The notes under the pieces are model-generated. The model was not told the DNA's origin and made no database searches. It saw only the letters and a list, made by a program, of their open reading frames with translations. Below, piece after piece: positions 35,401-41,954 of a stretch of 64,000 nucleotides of DNA. Where the stretch lies: assembly GCA_963707125.1 (NCBI GenBank), contig CAVPOU010000024.1, positions 186,001-250,000 of the forward strand. The letters are read 5' to 3'. The position numbers and the translations under genes are program-made. Source of the DNA: CAVPDE01 sp963707125 (lineage in GTDB: Bacteria; Desulfobacterota; DSM-4660; Desulfatiglandales; HGW-15). Position 1 is the first letter of the stretch. Each line of letters opens with the position of its first letter.

Positions 35401-36746
35401 CGGAGTTCCGAGAACTCGGCTACACCTGGAGCAAGCCTTTCTTCACAGAAATGAAGATCGACTCCACCACCACCAAGGAAGTGGTCATCTTCGCGGGTGG
35501 CTACGACCCGATTGAGGACGGTTTCCCTGAAGGCTTCGACGACCAGAACAAAAACGGGCAACGGGACACCGGTGAACTCCATGGCGTCACTGTCGGCGGA
35601 ACCGAAAACTACGACAAATGGAATCCCACCAGGGATAACATGGGCCGCGGAATCTTCGTGGTGGACATTGCAGACGGCAGCATCCTCTTCAAGGCCGCCT
35701 ATGGAGATGACGACGGCGATGGAAACGAGGCAGAGGATGTGACCACCGGAATTAACCAGAAGTACGCCATGATGAAGTACTGCTTTCCTGCGGACATCTC
35801 ATTGATTCCTTTGTCCGATTCCAACATCATCATGTATGCGGCGGATATCTATGGCCAGATCTGGAGAATCCGGTACGATTACTTTGCCGACCTGGCTCAC
35901 GACTACACTAGTTCCTCTTCCACCAAGTGGACGGTGAAGAGGATCTTTACGGCGAATCCGGGGTCTGATCTCGCCTCAGGGGATGCAACGGCTTTCACCA
36001 ACAATACCCAGGCCCTTGTTTCCACGGATGCAGGACGCAAAATGTTCTACTCTCCGGATGTGTCCTTGTTCGGCAATGACTGGACCAGCAGTCCGATTCT
36101 CTACGTCGGCACAGGCGACCGGCAGCATGCAAGGTATACCATGATTTCGAACCGGATTTACTTTGTGAGCGACAAGGGCACTCTGGCGGATGAGACAGAC
36201 CTCCTGAACCTGACCTGCGGAGAACTGGAAGAGGACGCCTCCGTCGCTGACGGCACCAAACTAGCGCTGCGGAATATCCTCCTGAACGGGACCAACTCGG
36301 TCAGAGGCTTCTACCGTGTCCTTGACAAGCAGGGCCTCTGCACGGATGGCGCCGGTTTGAGCCATGCGGGCGAGGCAGTGATGAGCCAGCCTACCCTGTT
36401 CTTTAAGAACGTGTACTTCACCAGCTATCAGCCGGTGTTTGATGATCCCTGCAACCCCGTGGGCAATGCCTTCATCTATGCCCTCGATTTCTCCTTCGCC
36501 ACCTCGGCGTTCAACTACGATGTCACGAACGACACGGCGATCGATGACGTCAGGACACTGAAAGACACTTACCGGTTCATCTCCGGCAGCTCCATTCCTT
36601 CAGGAGTCCGGGTCATCATGAGAGATGGTCATGCAGCCGGTCTGATCAGTGCCGGAGGCGCCGTCGCCGGTGTCGGTGAAGACGGGTCCACCAACATTCC
36701 AGGACCTCCCGGCGGCATCACTCCGCTCGTTTGGGAGACGGAATAA
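26490..36746 (+). CDS. pilY1: Giant PilY1-type pilus tip adhesin with cadherin-like repeats
   Basis: The 3,418-residue product starts at ATG 26490, with AGGAGA upstream. Order: signal region (about 33-57), a cadherin-like VCBS/Big_9 domain (58-160), six identical 104-residue repeats (about 164-787), a diverged unit, two diverged copies of the repeat (about 896-1104), a PKD domain (WDFGDGG, about 1106-1190), two Calx-beta domains (1191-1409), a repeat region, the PilY1 N-terminal part (VPPMVLMAMGKDHKLFYEAYND), a PA14-like domain (about 1927-2057) and the C-terminal PilY1 beta-propeller (LYMAFFKPMSDNYWQGNMKK, VGVNDGMLHVF). Calcium-loop motifs such as DSDGDGVPD and DDDGDGNE are visible. PilY1 caps the pilus and mediates adhesion and Ca-dependent extension. 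The N-terminal half is an unusual adhesin stalk. Confidence 0.9.
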   Translation: MKSSSQKQRRETNLTYTNSGREGLASQKMGCNLLRFLSILMAAVFLTLTGSLTALAAAPVAFDDAYTVNEDQTLTVPADGVLSNDTDADLDLLSVSEVDGSFLNVGFPTATANGTVTLNFNGSFTYTPSGNIYGTDSFNYTVSDGMLGTDTATVTITVTSVNDLPTLDVIASPLNINEDALLQTVNLSGIGTGAANETQTLTVTASSDNTAVVPNPTVTYTSPGATGTLGFTPVANAFGSALITVTVSDGPDTVLRTFTVNVASVNDLPTLDVIASPLNINEDALLQTVNLSGIGTGAANETQTLTVTASSDNTAVVPNPTVTYTSPGATGTLGFTPVANAFGSALITVTVSDGPDTVLRTFTVNVASVNDLPTLDVIASPLNINEDALLQTVNLSGIGTGAANETQTLTVTASSDNTAVVPNPTVTYTSPGATGTLGFTPVANAFGSALITVTVSDGPDTVLRTFTVNVASVNDLPTLDVIASPLNINEDALLQTVNLSGIGTGAANETQTLTVTASSDNTAVVPNPTVTYTSPGATGTLGFTPVANAFGSALITVTVSDGPDTVLRTFTVNVASVNDLPTLDVIASPLNINEDALLQTVNLSGIGTGAANETQTLTVTASSDNTAVVPNPTVTYTSPGATGTLGFTPVANAFGSALITVTVSDGPDTVLRTFTVNVASVNDLPTLDVIASPLNINEDALLQTVNLSGIGTGAANETQTLTVTASSDNTAVVPNPTVTYTSPGATGTLGFTPVANAFGSALITVTVSDGPDTVLRTFTVNVASVNDAPSFTKGADQNVNEDAGAQTVAGWATAISAGPANESGQTLTFLVTNDNNALFSAQPAIASNGQLTYTPAPNANGVAEVSIYLRDDGGGDDTSAPEETFTITVFALNDEPTLDVIASPLNINEDAPLQTVNLSGIGTGAASEIQPLTVTASSSNPAVVPNPTVTYTSPSATGTLSFTPVANAFGSALITVTVSDDGPLWNTVQRTFTVNVASFNDLPTLDAIGAVNINEDAPLQTVSLSGIGTGAANETQPLTVTASSDNTAVVPNPTVTYTSPGATGTLGFTPVANAFGSATITVTVSDGSGMFLRTFAVNVASVNDLPVAQFSAAPTSGTGPLSVTFTDSSTDIDNAIVGWTWDFGDGGTSAVQSPNHTYNVAGTFTARLTVSDADGATHSTTTTITVIAGISIGDIIVNEDVGTALFPVSLTVPPYSGNSVTVNYGTANGTAQAGADYATTTGTLTFSAGESLKPLGVAVLNDAIAEFAEDFYVNLSSPSANAIINDNQGRCEISVTDVAHVSITDVTVDESAGTAVFTVTLDAPADFVILLDYATADNTALAGSDYAATSGNLVFAIGDISAIISVPIINPVDREPTETFFVNLSNLGAGGGPVAFSKFQGTGTINDNDFRLTVTKSGAALDGQCNITASVGSVSGAGGGSGTSFFADYDNLDMVTITATDTYPARGSVFKNWAGDAGGSSYSTNVIMDSDKNVTADFNSTYTFFINVAGTGAGHASVTAGPGSDLRFPSGTAMGVYLFENGESIALTGTDNMPSEAIPGSEFQNWTVDFPSTVAPVGKNTSVTISGDLSITGNFIGKYMITSIARTGGNITPLGSTIKYHGESQAFTVSASVSYVNSDVVVDGFSQGPQPLYTFDSMSTNHTIIAVFQSGTEVFIGQAAGDEQIYTAGVPPMVLMAMGKDHKLFYEAYNDASDLNGDGALDVGYNPAIAYYGYFDSYKVYTYNGTTNRFEPVRATANKQVNPLATDEWSGDFLNYLTMSRIDALRKVLYGGYRHVDTATETVLMRSYIPQDAHAWGKEYESIARDGYDITYYTPLDLPLARTRHLFANVTLEDGATDLPDLDRPLLRVLNDSYYRIWEWVSIERPVAGTRCEDGGSGPNCARAASAGGQHPGHPDDPQEFQDLIDIYAVPAKLIGTGAVAQINGSGNPWGADDNYLSIFTGLINVTTAGNYRFAVDGDDAVEVLIDGVVRAGYYGPHGRCNCTTHQSASFYLSAGQHTVEFHHEEAGGGDNYYLHWNGPDSGNNWQIIPAAKYVGLTMTTYALLTDATPASLMTDYEVKILVGTASLPESNCKRYPNGTYKPTGILQKFGEPGKLNFGLMTGSYAKNTSGGVLRKAVGTFTDEIVPNTGQFKHHTDPNFKGIVYTIDQFRILNFTYSDYTHQNCGWITTRPINEGECVNWGNPIAEMMFEGMRYYAGQSSATPAFTYGTGGTLGDNVLTLPKATWDDPFVTNGACAKPFILAITDINPSYDSNQLPGVASAFSTGFAGTLSSSDATPVAFDAEDLGEAISTAEGVTGNRYIGQMNTTYDNSCSPKDMTGNGFGRSRGLCPEEPTKQGSFYSASSAYFGRTHDINAATGTQNVLSYIVGLASPLPRLEIPVGNSVVTMVPFAKSVGGCLGVTPTQGNFQPTNTIVDFYVESLRPAAGTFRINYEDVEQGADHDMDAIVIYFYQVIDAAGNPVANPADGTSVKISLLSEYAAGCIIQHIGYIISGTTEDGTYLEVRDEDTAAGSDVDYYLDTPPGVTPPATVAQWDDNQPLPLVSERIFTPGTTTAATLLETPLWYAAKWGGFVDQNDNNVPDLQSEWDSDGDGVPDTYFYVVNPLKLEQQLTRTFSDILSRGVSHVAPVVSVDEANRTQSGDKLYMAFFKPMSDNYWQGNMKKYGLDWVTRSDCSRTVPEWTVVDASGNVAGYCDGTFKPSSQSFWSTEADGGYVDKGGVGALLKARMSGSDPKIPAAPYYSFRNIYTYKGAGDGSLVPFIHANIANTDLEVIDDLTRYRIINFMHGYTYDAVSSANSNPVSKREWVLGDIIHSEPKIIDYFNDSGTLTHRFVAVGVNDGMLHVFTDVTVTIGGTTYQAGDEIFAFIPRDLLRRLQEFSRADTHIYTVDGSPALFRSNTTRTVSGTDHYVKTLVFGERAGGRSYWALDVTAPDPSTWKVKWQIEGGASGVTEFRELGYTWSKPFFTEMKIDSTTTKEVVIFAGGYDPIEDGFPEGFDDQNKNGQRDTGELHGVTVGGTENYDKWNPTRDNMGRGIFVVDIADGSILFKAAYGDDDGDGNEAEDVTTGINQKYAMMKYCFPADISLIPLSDSNIIMYAADIYGQIWRIRYDYFADLAHDYTSSSSTKWTVKRIFTANPGSDLASGDATAFTNNTQALVSTDAGRKMFYSPDVSLFGNDWTSSPILYVGTGDRQHARYTMISNRIYFVSDKGTLADETDLLNLTCGELEEDASVADGTKLALRNILLNGTNSVRGFYRVLDKQGLCTDGAGLSHAGEAVMSQPTLFFKNVYFTSYQPVFDDPCNPVGNAFIYALDFSFATSAFNYDVTNDTAIDDVRTLKDTYRFISGSSIPSGVRVIMRDGHAAGLISAGGAVAGVGEDGSTNIPGPPGGITPLVWETE
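26981..28852 (+). repeat. Six tandem 312-bp units inside pilY1
   Basis: Units start at 26981, 27293, 27605, 27917, 28229 and 28541. By eye they are identical in sequence except at the array edges, each encoding 104 residues from PTLDVIASPLNINEDA to VNVASVNDL. Two diverged relatives follow near 29177 and 29494. Identity at silent positions indicates recent amplification or gene conversion, and copy number in the living genome could differ from this assembly. Confidence 0.95.
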
Positions 36747-36842
36747 GAAGAAAAGAAGACAGGATACAGAATACAGTAGACAGAAGAGTAAGGAACAGAA
36801 GACAGAAAAGAATAGAAGAAAAAAAAGAAGCATAGAACAGTG

Positions 36843-36885
36843 GATCCCCCCTAGCCCATCGTGGGCAGGGGGGATCGTGCTTTTT
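36843..36885 (+). terminator. Rho-independent terminator after pilY1
   Basis: GATCCCCCC...GGGGGGATC with an inner GCCCA/TGGGC stem forms a strong hairpin (36843-36876), followed by GTGC and five T. It ends the minor-pilin operon about 100 bp after the pilY1 stop. The gap 36747-36842 is a purine-rich run; 36886-37150 shows nothing else. Confidence 0.85.
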
Positions 36886-37151
36886 GCGCCAAATGTTGAG
36901 TCAGAGATTTCTCAGTCACCTCGCTCCTTCGAAATGCTATTTCAACTAATTTAGCCCCGAAACCTGGAATCCGGATTTTGAAGGGGCTTCCGGCGCAATG
37001 TGTTCTTGGTTGCATTGTGGAAAGTGACGAGCAACGGCCATTCTTACCGATTTTCGGCTCTTTTCCCGGGTTTTCTCACTCCGACCCCGGACATTACCTC
37101 TGATTTATTCCATGATTACAAGTAAATAGCACTGCTATGCCCAGGCGCCGA

Positions 37152-37168
37152 ACGGCATCCTATTTGCA
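37152..37168 (+). promoter_or_regulatory. Sigma-54-like promoter before beta-helix gene
   Basis: ACGGCATCCTATTTGCA has GG (37154-37155) and GC (37166-37167) 12 bp apart, matching the RpoN spacing though with imperfect flanks (CGGCAT for TGGCAC). It lies 76 bp before the ATG at 37244. Confidence 0.5.
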
Positions 37169-37243
37169 TCATAAAGTAGTGTTTAGGAGGCGGTCTTGTT
37201 CTCTCTACCGCACAGGAAGGGAGAACAAAAAGGAGGACACAAC

Positions 37244-38772
37244 ATGAAACCAAGAAAACTTTGGAAAAGTGCAGTTTGTTTTTTCGTGATGGTGCCCGTG
37301 ATGTGGGGGACCACCGCTTTTGCGGTTGATCGATACGTCAATCAGGGAACAGGAGTTTATCGCACGGTTCAAGATGCGATCGCTGCCGCAAATCCGGGCG
37401 ATGTGGTTCTTGTTGCTGACGGGGTTTACACAGGCGAGGGAAATGTCAATCTGCTCATTGATAAAGCCATTACCATTAAATCGGAAAACGGACTGCGAAA
37501 AATGCATCATTGATTGCGGGGGAACCAGCAGGGCTTTCACTTTCAGCGGTGCAGCCACGAGCGGGGCGGTGTTGAGCGGGTTTACAATTACGGGAGGAAA
37601 AGCGGCGTCGGGAGGTGCCATTCTTTGCCAGAATGGCGCTTCCCCCAACATCTCCGACTGCATCCTCTCCACTAACGAAGCCACAAGTTATGGGGGGGCC
37701 ATTGCATGCCTTCAATCTTCCCCGATCATCAGTCGTTGTGTCATGAAAAACAACAACGCTCCACTGGGGGGTGGTCTGTTCGTCTACAACACTGTCGCAT
37801 CAGACCCATCTCCAACGCTTATTGCTTGTCACTATCGCGAACAACAGTGCAAACAGAGGCGGCGGTGTTTACCTAGTCAAATATGCGTCCCCATCCTTTT
37901 ATAATTGCCTGATCGCGGACAACTCCGCGTCCCAAGAAGGGGGTGCATTTTATTGTTACAATCGCTGTGCCCCGAATATCACCCATTGTACCGTGAGTGG
38001 GAACACTTCCACGAGTTTTGGCAGCGGAATGTATTGTTATTTCTGCCTGGACCCCGACTTCCCTGCTATAACAAATTCCATAATTTGGGGTAACTCGACT
38101 GAGGGTGGGTCTGAGTTCTACTTATTCAACAGTCGGCTCGACATTAGCTTCAGCGCTTTCAATCAGGGGACAGAGAGTAGAAGCAACATCTCCGCCCTGG
38201 GATCTTCAGCCATCCAAGAAGACGGGAACATCCATGAGGATCCGGCCTTTGTCGAGCCAGGGAATTATCATTTGAGCCCGGATTCGCCGTGCATAGACGC
38301 CGGAGTTCCGCTTGATAATATCGCCGAATTCGATATCGATGGGGATACGCGAGTCCTCGGCGAAGGTCCGGACATGGGGGCTGACGAGTTTAAAGAAGAA
38401 GAGGAAATCATCCATGTCGACATCGACATCAAACCGGGATGCTCGGAGAACAAGATCAACCTCAACTCCTGGGTATTGTTGCCCGTTGCCGTCAAGACCA
38501 CGAAGGATTTTGATGCCAGATCCATTGACCCCGGCACTGTGGAGTTTGCCGGCGCTAGGCCGTTTTGGCGGATATGCTATGATGTAGATCGTGACCGGGA
38601 CAAGGACATGGTCTTTTTCTTCAAGATCAAACAGCTCAATCTCCCTGAAAACAGTACCGAGGCTACCTTGACCGGCATGACCAGAGTCGGCGTCGCCTTT
38701 GAAGGGACCGATAAGGTGAACATTATCAAGCCGAAAGGCAAGGCACGTTTCTGGCACTTCGGCAGACGTTAG
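37244..38772 (+). pseudogene. Secreted right-handed beta-helix protein, two frameshifts
   Basis: The gene starts at ATG 37244 (AGGAGG upstream) with a signal peptide ending TAFA. The first frame (RYVNQGTGVYRTVQDAIAAA) stops at 37511; removing one A from the A5 run 37498-37502 continues in the second frame (CIIDCGGTSRAF, SGGAILCQNGASPNISDC), which fails near 37830; removing one C continues in the third frame (TIANNSANRGGGVYLV to the stop at 38770-38772). Repeated NxSxxxGGG coils indicate a pectate-lyase-like beta-helix. The C-terminal domain starts IHVDIDIKPGCSENKINL. Function: cell-surface or extracellular polysaccharide binding or cleavage is plausible. Both breaks look like single-base additions. 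Confidence 0.75.
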
Positions 38773-38920
38773 ACCGATCCATCGCCGTGTTCAAGCGACA
38801 CGCGGAAGGGGGACAGACTTGATCCAGAGGCTGTCCTCCTTCGCCTTTCCGGCCTCTTCGCAAGTATTGGACTTCCCATAGTGGTTACGATATTGTACTT
38901 CTCGGGAATGCCAAATGCCA

Positions 38921-39020
38921 AAGTTCAAATCTTAAATCAATTCCAAAATCCAAATAGGAGAATTTGAGGTTTTGAGTTTTGACATTCCTTTGTCATTTAG
39001 ATTTTGAAATTTGAACTTAT
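38921..39020. repeat. Hairpin repeat, CCAAAATCCAAA family
   Basis: Left-arm words such as CAATTCCAAAATCCAAAT (38939-38956) face right-arm complements ATTTAGATTTTGAAATTTG (38995-39013). A related element is at 60371-60484. The rest of the gap 38773-39209 shows a CCTTCGACAGGCTCCCTTCGG tract and no gene. Confidence 0.6.
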
Positions 39021-39209
39021 TAATGGTCTCATAGGTGTCAGGATACTCTCCATAAATCCCTCCTGACCTCTCCTTCGACAGGCTCCCTTCGGCTCAACTC
39101 AGGGTTTGCGACAGGACAGGCTCTTTAACAAAGGGAGGGGAGATTTTACGGACCATGTCAATTCAATTTCGAGACTGTTAATAAAAACAAATTGTTGAAG
39201 CCGATTTCC

Positions 39210-40835
39210 ATGATCCCTAAGAAAGGTGCCATTCTCGATCTCACCATTGACCGCGTCGCATTCGGCGGCCAGGGAATCGCTCGCGTGGACGGGCTGGTGA
39301 TTTTTGTCAAGGGCGCTATCCCCGGGGACAGGGTGAACGCCCTGATCTTCAGAAAGAAAAAGGCCTATGCCGAAGCAAAGATGCAGGAACTCCTAGCTCC
39401 CTCTCCAGACCGAATCGAAGCCCCCTGTCCTTACTTCGGCATCTGCGGGGGATGCCAGTGGCAGCACGTGAAGTACGAGCGACAGCTTGAGTACAAAAGA
39501 GGGCATGTGGAAGAGGCTCTTTCCCACATCGGTTCCCTTTCCGGCATTGAGGTCCATGCTCCTATCGCGTCGGAAAAACGATTTGCTTACAGGAACAAAA
39601 TGGAGTTCTCCTTTTCAGACCGGCCATGGCTCCCGCATCCGCCCTCTCCAATTTCCGCCCCCACCCTGTCCCTCCCCCGTCAGAGGGGGAGGGAAGTTTC
39701 GGGAAGCCCTCCCATCAATCGAGGGGGTAGTGGTAATCCGTCTCCCACCCTCGTGACTGGGACATCCGACCCTCATCCCCCTTTGCTAAAGGGAGACAGG
39801 GAGGCTGGCCGACAACTGGTTTCCCCTCCCCTGGTGGGAGGGGACAAAGGGGAGGGGGAAACAAGGGGGCTTCGGACAGCCTCCAGGGAAGATTTTGCAT
39901 CGCAATTGGCTCTCGGCCTTCACGTGCCCGGGACCTTTGACAAGATCATCGACATGGAAGCCTGCCTTCTCCAGCAGGAGCGGGGAAACGAGATTCTGCG
40001 CGAGGTGAAACACTTTGCCGGGAAATCCGGACTCCCTCCCTACGGGCTCAAGAGCCACGAGGGCTTCTGGCGATTTCTGACCCTTCGGCATTCGGCCTAT
40101 CTCGATGAATGGATGGTCAACCTCGTCACCTCAGAGATGAGAACTGAAGTGGTGCTCCCGCTTGCGCAAAGGCTCACGGCCCGCTTCCCCAACGTGAAAA
40201 CTGTGGTCAACAACATCACTGCAAGAAAAGCCTCCATCGCTGTCGGCGAAAAAGAAGTGATTCTCTCCGGTGCTGGAACGATCCAGGACAGGATCGGCCC
40301 CTCCTCCTTTCAGATCTCCGCCAACTCCTTCTTCCAAACCAATTCCCTCGGGGCTGATAGGCTTTACGGGAAAGTGGTCGAGTATGCTGAACTGAGGGGA
40401 AGGGAAATCGTCCTCGATCTTTACAGCGGCACAGGCACTATCCCCATTTTCCTGGCAAGTTCCTCAAGGAGAGTGATCGGGATGGAGATTGCTGAAAGCG
40501 CTGTTCTCGATGCTCGTAGGAATTGTCAGGAGAACGGGATCGAAAACTGCGAGTTCATCCTCGGAGACATCCGTGAGAACCTGTCCCTTCTCAAGATTCA
40601 ACCGGAGGTGATCATCATTGACCCGCCCAGGGCAGGCATGCATCAGGACGTTCTTTCCCGTGTTCTGGAAATCGGGGCGGAAAGAATCGTTTACGTCTCC
40701 TGCAATCCTGCCACCCTGGCAAGGGATCTGGGTCTAATGCAGAAGCAATACCACGTCTCTGAAATCCAGCCTGTGGACATGTTTCCGCACACCTATCATG
40801 TTGAGTGCGTCGCGAAGCTGTCGAGAAGAAGATGA
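39210..40835 (+). CDS. rlmD: 23S rRNA (uracil-C5)-methyltransferase RlmD-like with in-frame insertion
   Basis: The 541-residue protein (ATG 39210; TTG 39192 is possible) makes 5-methyluridine in 23S rRNA. It has an N-terminal TRAM domain (LDLTIDRVAFGGQGIAR), four cysteines for an Fe-S cluster (Cys in APCPYFGICGGCQWQH and later MEACLL), SAM motif LDLYSGTGTIPIFLA, and catalytic Cys in VSCNPATLARDL. Between MEFSFSDRPWL and ALGLHVPG there are about 92 residues where the family has about 20; the extra part is a translated GC-rich palindromic repeat (about 39650-39890), full of Pro, Gly and Arg. The frame stays open through it, so the gene may still be functional. The exact target uridine (RlmD or RlmC type) is not certain. 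Confidence 0.88.
   Translation: MIPKKGAILDLTIDRVAFGGQGIARVDGLVIFVKGAIPGDRVNALIFRKKKAYAEAKMQELLAPSPDRIEAPCPYFGICGGCQWQHVKYERQLEYKRGHVEEALSHIGSLSGIEVHAPIASEKRFAYRNKMEFSFSDRPWLPHPPSPISAPTLSLPRQRGREVSGSPPINRGGSGNPSPTLVTGTSDPHPPLLKGDREAGRQLVSPPLVGGDKGEGETRGLRTASREDFASQLALGLHVPGTFDKIIDMEACLLQQERGNEILREVKHFAGKSGLPPYGLKSHEGFWRFLTLRHSAYLDEWMVNLVTSEMRTEVVLPLAQRLTARFPNVKTVVNNITARKASIAVGEKEVILSGAGTIQDRIGPSSFQISANSFFQTNSLGADRLYGKVVEYAELRGREIVLDLYSGTGTIPIFLASSSRRVIGMEIAESAVLDARRNCQENGIENCEFILGDIRENLSLLKIQPEVIIIDPPRAGMHQDVLSRVLEIGAERIVYVSCNPATLARDLGLMQKQYHVSEIQPVDMFPHTYHVECVAKLSRRR
39801..39883 (+). repeat. Palindromic element in frame inside rlmD
   Basis: Ends GAGGCTGGCCGA (39801-39812) and TCGGACAGCCTC (39872-39883) are inverted repeats with one mismatch. 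The core holds CCCCTCCCCTGGTGGGAGG. It is the same family as 12915-13070. A second G/C palindrome, CCCTCCCCC...GGGGGAGGG, lies upstream at about 39669-39695 in the same coding insertion. Confidence 0.75.
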
Positions 40836-40994
40836 CAGAGGACGGACGACCGCCGACCGCAGAAAAACCAAGCTGCTCCTTAGAAGTTATCTGAAACACG
40901 GACAACAAGTTTGCCGTGCACCCTCCTATCGAGGAAGAGGAAGTAATCAGTCATCAGTCGCCAGTGATCAGTGGAAAAACAAGAAACCCAAGAC

Positions 40995-41095
40995 CAATCA
41001 CGAAAGCACGAAATTTGGAAAGAACGAAAAAGGGCAAGGGTGTTTATAAAACCCTCTTCTTTCGTGTTTTCTCGCTTTCGTGCTTTCGTGATAGA
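40995..41095. repeat. Hairpin repeat, CACGAAAGCACGAAA family
   Basis: CACGAAAGCACGAAA (40999-41013) and its complement TTTCGTGCTTTCGTG (41077-41091) are long inverted arms around a smaller hairpin. Between rlmD and the candidate RNA at 41184 I see no gene. Confidence 0.65.
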
Positions 41096-41148
41096 TTTTG
41101 TTCTTGTCTTCATGCCCCAGCGTCCGGATCTTGACGACAAGAAAGATA

Positions 41149-41176
41149 TTGACAAGGTGTCGTTTGCTGGTATATT
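41149..41176 (+). promoter_or_regulatory. Near-consensus sigma-70 promoter of candidate ncRNA
   Basis: TTGACA (41149-41154) and TATATT (41171-41176) are separated by 16 nt. It is one of the best matches to the sigma-70 consensus in the window and has no protein gene behind it before a strong terminator. Confidence 0.65.
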
Positions 41177-41183
41177 CAATAAG

Positions 41184-41467
41184 CTTTAAAATTTAGTAAG
41201 CGCTTTCGAAACGCTTGCTCAGCTTGTTTCACCGGAGATGCCCTTTGGAAGAGGGCTGAGAAAGGGGGTGATTCCCATAACCGAGGCTATTGGCAATCAT
41301 GATCCGACCGTGAAGCTTATCGGTTTTATAGACTCTTGCTTCGGCCGTCCGGATGCTTCCGCGCCTTCCGATCTTCCTGTTGAAAAGGTAGGAGACTGAT
41401 CGTGTAATCTTTTGCAGAAGGCAGCGCCAGGAAAGCATCCCAGGATTAGGTTCGGGGTGCTTTTTTT
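41184..41467 (+). ncRNA. Candidate structured non-coding RNA
   Basis: A near-consensus promoter and an intrinsic terminator bracket about 284 nt without a plausible ORF. Local stems are visible: AAGCG...CGCTT near 41199-41217 and the terminal stem AGCATCCC/GGGGTGCT. I could not match it to 6S, SRP, RNase P RNA, TPP or other riboswitches; several GGA triplets lie in possible loops. It is about 660 bp upstream of rpsU on the same strand, but with two mobile elements in between. It could be an sRNA or an attenuated leader separated from its gene. Confidence 0.5.
41434..41467 (+). terminator. Rho-independent terminator of candidate ncRNA
   Basis: AGCATCCC (41434-41441) pairs with GGGGTGCT (41454-41461), loop of 12 nt, followed without gap by a run of seven T (41461-41467). 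Confidence 0.8.
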
Positions 41468-41475
41468 ATGACCTT

Positions 41476-41912
41476 GTAACTGCTCAGGTGGATAGGCTGT
41501 AGGCAGTTAGCCTGTAGGAGGAAATTACGCGCGACCATACGAAGCTCAGAGCATTTGAACTGGCCGACGAAGTGGCGGTCTTGATCTATCGGGCGACCAG
41601 AGGGTTTCCGAAGGAAGAGATCTATGGGCTGACTTCCCAGATGCGAAGAGCGGCGGTTTCTGTGCCATCAAACATCGTCGAAGGATGTGCACGCGAGAGT
41701 CAAGCCGAATACCTTCGCTTTCTTGAAATAGCCTTCAGTTCCGCAAGGGAACTGCATTACCAGTTCGGCTTGGCCAGCCGCTTGGGTTATGCAAATGAGT
41801 TGGATGTTCCCGAATGCGACTCGAAAATGGTGGAGACCGAGAAGGTTCTAAGCGCCTTGATTCGGTCAATGCGTGATTAACAGCCTACAGCCTAAGCAAC
41901 CTGATTGGTAAC
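41476..41912 (+). mobile_element. 4HB-type hairpin element with intact gene (copy E)
   Basis: The 437-bp element has ends GTAACTGCTCAGG (41476-41488) and CCTGATTGGTAAC (41900-41912) and inner words GGCTGTAGGC in inverted orientation. GACCTT occurs directly outside both ends (41470-41475 and 41913-41918). It carries a nearly complete four-helix-bundle gene. Its arms differ in sequence from copies A-D (CTGTAGG instead of CTGAAGG), so it is a diverged subfamily. Confidence 0.78.
41527..41880 (+). CDS. Four-helix-bundle protein (23S rRNA intervening-sequence protein family)
   Basis: Residues from RDHTKLRAFELADEV through IYGLTSQMRRAAVSVPSNI, EGCARESQAEYLRFLEI and VVETEKVLSALIRSMRD match the TIGR02436/S23 four-helix-bundle family, about 117 residues. 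The family occurs in 23S rRNA intervening sequences and is related to Avd of diversity-generating retroelements; its biochemical role is not settled. Where copies C and D have ATG, this copy has ACG (41527-41529), 6 nt after AGGAGG; the first standard start is GTG 41572, which would remove 15 conserved residues. It may use ACG, or be recently inactivated. The gene fills a mobile hairpin element. Confidence 0.8.
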   Translation, partial: TRDHTKLRAFELADEVAVLIYRATRGFPKEEIYGLTSQMRRAAVSVPSNIVEGCARESQAEYLRFLEIAFSSARELHYQFGLASRLGYANELDVPECDSKMVETEKVLSALIRSMRD

Positions 41913-41954
41913 GACCTTTTAAAGATAATTGACCACCCATTTAATAGAAAGAAG

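Noticed and set aside
41254..41330. TPP riboswitch, because of a GGCTGAGA segment
   Set aside because: The second conserved half (CCTGATCTGGATAAT-like and AGGGA) is absent and no thiamine gene follows.
41229..41438. Minus-strand ORF of 69 residues
   Set aside because: It has no recognisable features and lies opposite a region with promoter and terminator on the plus strand.
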